A DNA stretch of 6,245 nucleotides, from positions 1 through 6,245 of the forward strand of contig CALCQB010000231.1 in NCBI GenBank assembly GCA_937897535.1. The letters run 5' to 3'. Every line of letters begins with the position of its first letter. The first letter of the stretch is position 1. The translations under genes and the position numbers were made by a program. The notes under the pieces are model-generated. The model saw only the letters and a list, made by a program, of their open reading frames with translations. It was not told where the DNA came from and did not search any database. The stretch is from an uncultured Novosphingobium sp. Lineage in GTDB: Bacteria; Pseudomonadota; Alphaproteobacteria; Sphingomonadales; Sphingomonadaceae. This document shows positions 1-4,570 of this stretch, piece by piece.

Positions 1-200
1 GCCGCGCCCGCGCCGGCCGCGTGCTCACCCTCCACATGATGCAAAAGGTCGCTCGCGGCCTGAACATCGCGGTCTGGTACCGGCTCAAGCGCGAGGAACG
101 TGAGGTCTACTTCGAATACCTTCACAAGCACCTCTTCAACTACGCCAAGGGCCATGACCCGGCGTGGGCGGATCCGAACGAAGCGCTGATGCCGCAGTGA
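1..200 (+). CDS. C-terminal end of an unrecognised protein (5' end outside window)
   Basis: An open frame with codons starting at base 3 runs in from the left edge and stops at TGA 198-200, giving the last 65 residues of a protein. I do not recognise the family. The visible part is rich in charged and aromatic residues (VWYRLKREEREVYFEY, then HKHLFNYAKGHDPAW), without membrane segments or a catalytic motif I can name. Its stop overlaps the GTG start of the next gene in a GTGA arrangement, so the two were translationally coupled in their source genome. The neighbouring oxidoreductase resembles Opitutae proteins, so this piece probably shares that origin. The frame is supported by the coupled overlap and by a high G/C third position, not by homology. 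Confidence 0.6.
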   Translation, partial: RARAGRVLTLHMMQKVARGLNIAVWYRLKREEREVYFEYLHKHLFNYAKGHDPAWADPNEALMPQ

Positions 201-862
201 ACGCGCCGTGGATCATCGTCGGCCAGGGCCTCGCGGGGACTTGCCTCGCGTGGGAGTTCTGGAAACGCGGCGTGGAGTTCCGACTGATGGACCGCGAACA
301 AGGCGGCAGTTCGCGCGTGGCCGCGGGAATGGTGAATCCGGTCACCGGGAAAAATTTTGAGCCTACCCCGCGCATCGGCGAATTCCTGCCCGAGGCGCTG
401 GCGTTGTACGACGGGGCGGTGGCGCGCTTTGCCGAGCTGGAGATGCCCACCGAGCAGGCCTGGGCACTGGCCCAGCAGGGCCATGCCCTGGCCTTGTTCA
501 AGCGCAGCGCTCAGGCCGAGTCCGCGCTGCAGCAGGCCGGCCGCCTGTTCGATGCGCAGCAGCGTGGCACGGCGCTGTTGCACGCGGGCATCGCGGCTGG
601 GGTCGAACACCTGCACCTGGTTCTTGCCCATGTCCTTGGCGGTGTACATGGCCAGATCCGCGTTGCGCATCAGGGTGTCAAAGTCGGTGCCGTCGGTGGG
701 GTACATGCTCACGCCCAGGCTGGGCGTCATCTGGAGCTGGAACTGGCGCACACTCATCAGACCTTTGGGCGGCAGGCGACCAGTCCGAGCCCTGCTCGGT
801 GCCCAGGACGCGCCAGCCATAGGGCGCGAACCAGTCCACCGGGCCGCCGTGCACGAGAATAA
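197..862 (+). CDS. FAD-dependent oxidoreductase, N-terminal ~70 residues only; rest of frame is foreign sequence
   Basis: The gene starts at GTG 197, overlapping the upstream stop by 4 bases; a start at ATG 164 would lie inside the upstream gene and precede the FAD motif by extra residues. Residues 6-32 form a Rossmann dinucleotide-binding unit: IIVGQGLAG (Gly9, Gly11, Gly14) ending with acidic Asp32, which normally holds the adenosine ribose. Residues 38-54 (SSRVAAGMVNPVTGKNF) match the second conserved strip of DAO-family flavoproteins, with a verrucomicrobial flavour. From about residue 66-71 (bases 392-409) the similarity ends. The frame then continues through a TPR-like stretch and the antisense of a GGDEF gene to a stop at 860-862. 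These enzymes are usually 350 or more residues long, so the substrate and catalytic regions are absent. Treat the 222-residue product as an artefactual hybrid; only bases 197 to about 400 are the oxidoreductase. Confidence 0.6.
   Translation: MNAPWIIVGQGLAGTCLAWEFWKRGVEFRLMDREQGGSSRVAAGMVNPVTGKNFEPTPRIGEFLPEALALYDGAVARFAELEMPTEQAWALAQQGHALALFKRSAQAESALQQAGRLFDAQQRGTALLHAGIAAGVEHLHLVLAHVLGGVHGQIRVAHQGVKVGAVGGVHAHAQAGRHLELELAHTHQTFGRQATSPSPARCPGRASHRARTSPPGRRARE
385..410. other. Inferred join 1: oxidoreductase to TPR-like piece
   Basis: DAO-type flavoprotein similarity stops around Leu64-Tyr71 of the oxidoreductase and helical repeat text begins in the same frame. The residues EALALY suit both sides, so a short shared stretch may have caused the join. 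Confidence 0.4.
400..555 (+). pseudogene. TPR-like gene fragment, both ends missing
   Basis: In the frame of the preceding oxidoreductase, bases about 392-565 encode helical text resembling tetratricopeptide repeats. One helix pair has ALALYDGAVARFAELE, then AWALAQQGHALALFKR, then AESALQQAGRLFDAQ. The spacing of Ala/Gly/Leu positions fits TPR-containing regulators or CHAT-type proteins. No start or stop belongs to it: the left side merges with the oxidoreductase near 395-410, and the right side merges with a minus-strand GGDEF fragment near 545-560. It is too short to name. It could instead be a helical part of the oxidoreductase, but that family has no such repeat here. Confidence is moderate for the fold and low for the borders. 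Confidence 0.4.
541..562. other. Inferred join 2: TPR-like piece to minus-strand GGDEF piece
   Basis: The bases CCTGTTCGATGCG read well both as TPR text on the plus strand (LFDA) and as GGDEF-EAL linker on the minus strand (RIEQ). Beyond them only one strand makes sense on each side. This marks a strand-switching join with a shared stretch. Confidence 0.45.
545..757 (-). pseudogene. GGDEF (diguanylate cyclase) domain fragment, C-terminal half
   Basis: On the minus strand, bases about 757 down to 545 encode the second half of a GGDEF domain. The typical run is MTPSLGVSMYPTDG, then TLMRNADLAMYTAKDMGKN, then QVQVFDP. This matches the conserved SIGIS.YP.DG ... L...AD.AMY.AK..G.N signature that follows the GG(D/E)EF active loop in c-di-GMP synthases. 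The active loop itself would lie upstream and is absent. The next residues (QQRRATLLRIEQA) resemble the linker into an EAL domain, but the EAL domain is missing because the text turns into antisense of the TPR-like piece. Codon choice and wording look betaproteobacterial. The piece sits in a frame open from 820 to 140, but only about 70 residues are genuine, so it is a broken remnant and cannot make c-di-GMP. Confidence 0.75.
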
Positions 863-1172
863 TGGCTTGCGGATTCACCGCGAGCGCCGCCTCGGCCCAG
901 CCATCGATCCGGGTCAGGGCGAGCGCGTGGCACTGCCGGGCCCCGGCACGATCGCGCATGGTCGTGGCCTTGGCCAGCCAGCCCTCTGCGACTTCGATCG
1001 CGTCGGACGGCCGGGTCATGGCGAGCTGGAGGCATTCCTTGAGCAGGTCGGTCTGGGGCGCGGCTACCACGGCTTCGCTCTTCTTCTTGGAGGGGATCTG
1101 GAGCGGCGCTTGCGGCAGTGCGCCGCCAGGGCCGACCTGGAGGATCAGGGGAAGCAGGATGGAAAGGGGCAT
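678..1172 (-). CDS. Small exported TPR-type protein, truncated after ~95 residues and fused to foreign sequence
   Basis: The gene starts at ATG 1172 on the minus strand, 14 bases after the hydrolase stop, with only a weak GAGCGGA ribosome site. Residues 1-17 (MPLSILLPLILQVGPGG) look like a short signal peptide without basic residues. After a basic linker with SKKK (29-32), residues 40-95 form two helices of a TPR-like unit (TDLLKECLQLAMTRP, then AEGWLAKAT and ARQCHALALTRIDGWAEA), with Cys47 and Cys81. Proteins of this style are, as I recall, found beside alpha/beta hydrolases in sphingomonads, with a role in protein contacts that is not defined. Native sequence appears to end near base 885-890. 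The frame stays open to a TAA or similar stop at 678, giving 164 residues, but the last ~70 are chimeric. The remaining TPR units of the real protein are missing. Confidence 0.6.
   Translation of the reverse strand: MPLSILLPLILQVGPGGALPQAPLQIPSKKKSEAVVAAPQTDLLKECLQLAMTRPSDAIEVAEGWLAKATTMRDRAGARQCHALALTRIDGWAEAALAVNPQAIILVHGGPVDWFAPYGWRVLGTEQGSDWSPAAQRSDECAPVPAPDDAQPGREHVPHRRHRL
755..772. other. Inferred join 3: GGDEF piece to unrecognised minus-strand piece
   Basis: The GGDEF frame loses sense upstream of the residues SVRQFQL (base 757). A different minus-strand frame becomes protein-like from about base 768 onward. Confidence 0.4.
768..880 (-). pseudogene. Short unrecognised coding fragment joined in frame to the TPR protein
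   Basis: On the minus strand, bases about 880-768 read as plausible protein: VNPQAIILVHGGPVDWF, then APYGWRVLGTEQGSDW. The strand-like IILVHGG followed by aromatic residues suggests an enzyme core, but I cannot assign the family. It shares its frame with the TPR-type exported protein to its right, yet it does not continue that protein's helical pattern after GWAEA. It ends abruptly before the GGDEF piece begins near 757-768. It probably comes from a third source, or from the same source as bases 1-400. Confidence 0.3.
873..892. other. Inferred join 4: unrecognised piece to the sphingomonad-like region
   Basis: After GWAEA (residue 95 of the TPR-type protein, base about 888) the expected helix does not continue. 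Strand-like text (NPQAIILVHGG) follows in the same frame. Everything to the right is consistent with one genome. Confidence 0.4.
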
Positions 1173-1186
1173 GGCGGTCCGCTCGT

Positions 1187-1918
1187 TCAGCCCAGCGCCG
1201 CGAGCGTGCGCAGCAGCAGGGCAATGTCCGTATCGCGCGACAGGCGATGGTCGCCGTCCTTGACCAGCGTCACCTGCACATCGCCTGAACGCAAGGACTC
1301 GGCGAGCTGCAGCGAAAGCTCCCACGGAACGTCGGGATCCAATTGCCCATGGATCAGCCGGACCGGACAATCGAGTGCGATCGCGCCGCCAAGCAGCAGG
1401 TTGGCCTGCCCGTCGTTCCAGAAGCCGGGGAAGGTCGGCGTAGGCTGCGGGCCATAGGCGTTTTCTTCCAGCACCGTCTCCCCGACCAGCAGTTCGGCCT
1501 GTTGTTCGTCGCTGAAACCCCAGGCGGTAAAGTCCGGCGCGGCGGCGATCCCGACCAGACCGGCGACGCGCTCGGGCCTCGCCAGCGCGATCAGCAGCAT
1601 CAGCCAGCCGCCCATCGACGAGCCGACCAGCACCACCGGGCCATCGATCTGCGCTTCGATCAGCGCCAGCACCTCGTGGCGCCAGCGGCTCAGCGTGCCC
1701 TCGGCAAAGGCGCCATCGCTCTCCCCGCAGCCCGAATAGTCGAGCAGCAGGCAGGCCCGCCCGTTGGCTTCAGCCCAGTCGAACACCGCCGTTGCCTTGC
1801 CGCCAGCCATGTCGGACATGTAACCCGGCAGGAACACCAGCGTCGGTCCTGCGCCGGGCACATGGCGATACGCGATCCGGTTTCCATCGGGCAGGGTGTG
1901 GAAGCAGGTTTCGGTCAT
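1187..1918 (-). CDS. Alpha/beta hydrolase, ABHD10 / palmitoyl-protein thioesterase-like
   Basis: This is a complete 243-residue cytosolic serine hydrolase with no signal peptide. The nucleophile elbow is GSSMGG (99-104), with Ser101 as nucleophile. The acid is most likely Asp194 in LIHGQLDPDVPW (188-199), and the catalytic His224 lies in KDGDHRLS (220-227). An oxyanion-forming FLPGYMSDM (29-37) and the DYSGCGESDG loop (60-69) are also in place. The HGQLDPDVPW and GDHRLS signatures resemble mammalian ABHD10, which removes acyl groups from thioesters and acyl-glucuronides. The bacterial substrate is unknown, so thioesterase or carboxylesterase is the safe call. The start at 1918 is preceded by AGGG about 7 bases upstream (GACAGGGCAATGGC). 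It is the first gene of a minus-strand operon with the TPR-type protein and is divergent from phoD. Confidence 0.88.
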   Translation of the reverse strand: MTETCFHTLPDGNRIAYRHVPGAGPTLVFLPGYMSDMAGGKATAVFDWAEANGRACLLLDYSGCGESDGAFAEGTLSRWRHEVLALIEAQIDGPVVLVGSSMGGWLMLLIALARPERVAGLVGIAAAPDFTAWGFSDEQQAELLVGETVLEENAYGPQPTPTFPGFWNDGQANLLLGGAIALDCPVRLIHGQLDPDVPWELSLQLAESLRSGDVQVTLVKDGDHRLSRDTDIALLLRTLAALG

Positions 1919-1922
1919 GCCA

Positions 1923-1950
1923 TTGCCCTGTCACGAAATCGGGCTAGTCT
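1923..1950 (+). promoter_or_regulatory. Candidate sigma-70-type promoter for the phoD-tauE operon
   Basis: TTGCCC (1923-1928) and TAGTCT (1945-1950) are separated by 16 bases, and the second lies in a GGGCTAGTCT context often seen before alphaproteobacterial genes. Transcription would start near 1957, leaving about 19 bases of leader with the ribosome site. The match is partial and was found by eye. No recognisable PHO box (tandem TGTCA-type direct repeats) is present; a lone TGTCA occurs at 1929-1933. Confidence 0.35.
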
Positions 1951-1966
1951 GCAAGGCAAGACAGGG
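1926..1966. repeat. 7-base inverted repeat CCCTGTC / GACAGGG between divergent genes
   Basis: CCCTGTC at 1926-1932 is the exact reverse complement of GACAGGG at 1960-1966, with 27 bases between. Each arm contains the AGGG ribosome site of one of the two divergent genes (hydrolase to the left, phoD to the right). The symmetry is therefore probably due to two similar leaders, although it could also act as an operator spanning the promoter. Confidence 0.5.
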
Positions 1967-1975
1967 AGAGAACGC

Positions 1976-3628
1976 ATGACCGCCCCCAAGCCCGATGCCG
2001 CGCCGGAGAACCCGGCGCTGGCGGCCAATCGCCGCACCGCGCTCAAGCTCGGGCTGCTGGGCCTCGCCGGGATCGGCGCGCCGGTGCTCGCGCAGGCCGG
2101 GCAGCGCTTCACCCACGGGGTGGCCAGCGGCGAGCCAGGGCCGCATCAGGTGCTGCTGTGGACCCGCTACCTGTCCGATGCCGAGACCGCGCTTAAGTGG
2201 GAACTGGCCGAGGATCCGGAATTCAGCCGGATCGCCGCCTCGGGCGATTGCAACGCCTCGCCCGCCAACGATGGCTGCGCCAAGGCCTGGGCCAGGGGCC
2301 TGAAGCCAGGCCAATGGTATCACTACCGCTTCATCGCCGCCTCGGGCGAAAGATCGGTGGTCGGCCGGACCAAGACCCTGCCGCAGGGCAAGACCGCCCG
2401 GTTCCGGATCGCAGTGTTTTCCTGCTCCAACTATGGCTTCGGCTGGTTCAACGCCTATGGCCACGCCTGCGAGGCGGGGGACTTCGACCTCGCGGTTCAC
2501 CTCGGCGACTATTACTATGAGTACAAGCGCGGCGAATATCCCAGCGCCAAGCAGGGCCTGGCCGATCGCCTGTTGCCGGTGAACGAGGCGATGACCCTGG
2601 CCGGGTACCGCGAGCGGTTCGCCACCTACCGCGCCGATCCCGATCTGCAGCGCCTGCATCAACTCTATCCGATGGTTTCGATCTGGGACGATCACGAGGT
2701 TGCCAACGATACCTGGAAGGATGGGGCCGAAAACCACGATGCCAGCGAAGGCGACTGGGCGATGCGCAAGGCCGCTTCGGAAAAGGCCTATCGCGAGTGG
2801 CTGCCGGTTTCGGACGAATACTACGCCAGTTACGAGGTTGGCGATCTGGCCACGCTGTTCCGGCTCGAAACCCGGCACCTCGCCCGCGACAAGCCGTTCG
2901 AGCTTGACGCCGTGTTCGACGCCGCCGCCCCCGGCCAGGCCGAAGCGGCGCTGGCCGCGTTCCGCGACGGGGCGTGGCGCGATCCGAAGCACGAGCTGAT
3001 GGGCGCGGCGCAGCAGGCCTGGCTGGCCAAGGGGCTCAAGGCCAGCGCCCGGTCGCGCAAGCCCTGGCAGGTGCTGGTCCAGCAGGTGATCATGGGCCAG
3101 CTCGCCATGCCGACCAATCTGGCCGAGGGGATGGCCGCGGATTCGCCCGACTGGCTCAGGAAGCGGATCCAGAGTGCGGTGACCGCGTCACGCCAGGGCC
3201 TGCCGTGGAACATGGACGCGTGGGACGGCTATCCGGCCGCGCGCGACCGGTTGTACAAGGCGGCGCTCGAGGCAAATGCCAACCTGCTGGTCCTGGCCGG
3301 CGACAGCCACAATGCCTGGGCCTTCGATCTCGACCGAAAGGGCCAGCGGGTCGGGGTCGAACTGGCCGGGCATTCGGTCACCTCGCCCGGCGCCGAAGGC
3401 ACGGTTCGCTGGCGGGGCTCCGAGGCGTTGGCCGCCGACCTCGTCGCGCGCAACAGCCAGCTCAAATGGTGCGATACCGCGCAGCGCGGCTATCTGGCGC
3501 TCGAGCTGACCCCCAAGGCGGCGACCGGAGAGTTCCGGTTCATGGCGACGGTCCGCCAGAAGGGCACCAAGCTCGCCGGGATCAAGCGTATGACCGTGCT
3601 GGCAGGCCAGCGCAAGTTCAGCGCCTGA
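1976..3628 (+). CDS. phoD: PhoD-family alkaline phosphatase/phosphodiesterase, twin-arginine exported
   Basis: A complete 550-residue secreted phosphatase that releases phosphate from organic phosphomonoesters or diesters in the periplasm. ATG 1976 has a strong AGGGAGAG ribosome site ending 5 bases before it, which decides the start although the frame is open further upstream. Residues 18-42 are an export leader: NRRTALKLG, a hydrophobic run, and a likely cleavage after AQA (Ala41). The pattern is Tat-like, as expected for PhoD, but lacks the usual Phe two residues after RR. Residues 45-137 are the PhoD N-terminal beta domain (THGVASGEPG, then WYHYRF). The metallophosphatase part shows FSCSNY (148-153, Cys150), HLGDYYYEY (175-183, Asp178), WDDHEVANDTW (237-247), AGDSHNAW (441-448) and GHSVTSPG (465-472), the metal-binding set of PhoD enzymes that use Fe/Ca. 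Length and motif order are normal. It leads a two-gene operon; phosphate-starvation control is plausible but no PHO box is visible. Confidence 0.93.
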   Translation: MTAPKPDAAPENPALAANRRTALKLGLLGLAGIGAPVLAQAGQRFTHGVASGEPGPHQVLLWTRYLSDAETALKWELAEDPEFSRIAASGDCNASPANDGCAKAWARGLKPGQWYHYRFIAASGERSVVGRTKTLPQGKTARFRIAVFSCSNYGFGWFNAYGHACEAGDFDLAVHLGDYYYEYKRGEYPSAKQGLADRLLPVNEAMTLAGYRERFATYRADPDLQRLHQLYPMVSIWDDHEVANDTWKDGAENHDASEGDWAMRKAASEKAYREWLPVSDEYYASYEVGDLATLFRLETRHLARDKPFELDAVFDAAAPGQAEAALAAFRDGAWRDPKHELMGAAQQAWLAKGLKASARSRKPWQVLVQQVIMGQLAMPTNLAEGMAADSPDWLRKRIQSAVTASRQGLPWNMDAWDGYPAARDRLYKAALEANANLLVLAGDSHNAWAFDLDRKGQRVGVELAGHSVTSPGAEGTVRWRGSEALAADLVARNSQLKWCDTAQRGYLALELTPKAATGEFRFMATVRQKGTKLAGIKRMTVLAGQRKFSA

Positions 3629-3637
3629 CCGGACCTG

Positions 3638-4396
3638 ATGGGGGGAACCGCATTGCTGGGACTGAGCGAAGTCCAGATCGGCGTTGCCCTGGCCGCAGCG
3701 CTGGGCGCGGCTTTTGTCCGCGGGCTGGCCGGGTTCGGGATGGCGATCCTGCTGGTGCCGGTGCTCGGCCTGGCGATCCCGCCGCGCGAGGCGGTGGTGG
3801 TTGCGAACTGGCTGGGGCTGCTGATCGGCTTCGTCGGGCTGAAGCAGATCATCGGCGCGAGCGAGCGCAGCGCCTTCGTGATTTCGGGCTGGGCCGTAGC
3901 GGCGACGCCGCTCGGGGTCTGGCTGCTCGCGGTGAGCGATCCTTCGCTGGCCCGGCTGTTGATCGCACTGATCGCGTTCGGATCGTTCCTGCTGGTGCTG
4001 CTGCCCAAAAAGCCCGCGCACTATGCGCCGGGCGCGGCCGAGACCGGGGCGACCGGGCTGTTGTCCGGCGTGTTGACCGGGTTCGCCGGGATGCCCGGGC
4101 CGCCGGTGGTGCCATTCTACCTGCGGCGCGAGATCGCCCCGCAGCTGGCCCGCGCTTCGATGATGACGATCTTTCTGGCGACTTCGCTGGCGGGGATCGG
4201 CTCGGCGCTGGCGCTGGGGGTCGCGACCTGGCGCGAGCCGCTGTTCGCCGCGCTGCTGTTCCCCGGGGTGCTGCTGGGCAACTGGCTGGGGCACAAGGCG
4301 TTTGGCAAGGTCAGCGACGCGGCCTGGCGCGGCTTTACCGGCGGGGTACTCGGATTGGCGGCACTGGCGGCGTTGTGGAAGCTGCTACAGACCTAG
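3638..4396 (+). CDS. TauE/SafE-family sulfite/anion exporter (permease)
   Basis: A 252-residue integral inner-membrane protein with about eight hydrophobic segments (roughly 12-29, 31-48, 53-71, 80-99, 105-122, 138-160, 172-195, 201-217, 234-250). It shows the two-repeat design of the TauE/SafE (DUF81) family: the glycine motif GLAGFG (29-34) near the first repeat recurs as GFAGMPG (148-154) in the second. Family members are linked to export of sulfite, sulfoacetate or other organosulfur anions; the substrate here cannot be read from sequence. It begins 9 bases after the phoD stop, so it is co-transcribed. ATG 3638 has no clear ribosome site. TTG 3653, five codons later, is preceded by GGGGGGA and may be the true start. 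The last 12 bases overlap a convergent small gene. Length is normal for the family. Confidence 0.88.
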   Translation: MGGTALLGLSEVQIGVALAAALGAAFVRGLAGFGMAILLVPVLGLAIPPREAVVVANWLGLLIGFVGLKQIIGASERSAFVISGWAVAATPLGVWLLAVSDPSLARLLIALIAFGSFLLVLLPKKPAHYAPGAAETGATGLLSGVLTGFAGMPGPPVVPFYLRREIAPQLARASMMTIFLATSLAGIGSALALGVATWREPLFAALLFPGVLLGNWLGHKAFGKVSDAAWRGFTGGVLGLAALAALWKLLQT

Positions 4397-4519
4397 GCCG
4401 TAGCGGACCGGTCCGGCGAGGATCAGCGCCAGTGCGCAGGCCGTGACCACCATGAAGCGCACAACTTCACTGGGCTCCGCCAGCGGGCGCGCGACGATGA
4501 AGGCAAAGACCTTGGCCAT
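4385..4519 (-). CDS. Putative 44-residue single-pass membrane protein
   Basis: A short minus-strand frame runs from ATG 4519 to TAG 4385. The product has a moderately polar N-terminal part (MAKVFAFIVARPLAEP), then a hydrophobic segment at about residues 20-36 (VRFMVVTACALALILAG) and a short basic tail with Arg39. This is the layout of a small inner-membrane protein of unknown role. It lies 51 bases downstream of the acyl-CoA synthetase stop on the same strand, so it may share its transcript, and its end overlaps the permease stop by 12 bases. The upstream sequence GATAAGATGGC offers only a weak ribosome site. The third positions are G/C-rich and the space has no other gene. I do not recognise a family, and a chance frame remains possible. 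Confidence 0.45.
   Translation of the reverse strand: MAKVFAFIVARPLAEPSEVVRFMVVTACALALILAGPVRYGLGL
4404..4415. repeat. 12-base perfect palindrome CGGACCGGTCCG
   Basis: The sequence equals its own reverse complement. It lies 8 bases after the permease stop and inside the 3' end of the small minus-strand gene. With no loop and no T-run on either side it is a poor intrinsic terminator. In DNA this rich in G and C it may be chance. Confidence 0.4.
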
Positions 4520-4570
4520 GCCATCTTATCGCACTGCGTGATTACTCAATCGTAAATGCGCGGGGGCGTC
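4520..4570. other. Spacer between acyl-CoA synthetase and the small membrane protein
   Basis: These 51 bases are clearly richer in A and T than the flanks (CATCTTATCG, GATTACTCAATCGTAAATG). I see no convincing hairpin terminator after the synthetase and no clear promoter for the small gene. Nothing else is identifiable. Confidence 0.4.

Noticed and set aside
380..385. EcoRI site GAATTC near the first join, as a sign of a cloning junction
   Set aside because: The encoded Glu-Phe fits the flavoprotein family at this place, and no restriction site marks the other joins.
545..757. Functional diguanylate cyclase
   Set aside because: The GG(D/E)EF loop and everything before it are missing; only the second half of the domain is present.
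1..890. Integron cassette array or transposon-driven capture of gene fragments
   Set aside because: No attC-like sites, integrase, terminal repeats or transposase; pieces start and stop inside domains, not at gene borders.
1343..1975. Upstream extension of the phoD frame by 211 codons
   Set aside because: It runs antisense through the hydrolase gene; the ribosome site and export leader place the start at 1976.
1931..2992. Long open frame (353 codons) on the minus strand opposite phoD
   Set aside because: It is exactly antisense to conserved PhoD motifs, is rich in Gly/Ala/Arg without family features, and arises from the high G/C third positions of phoD.
2974..4446. 490-codon plus-strand frame across the end of phoD and the permease
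   Set aside because: Its Arg/Gly/Ala-rich text has no family features, and two well-supported genes use another frame.
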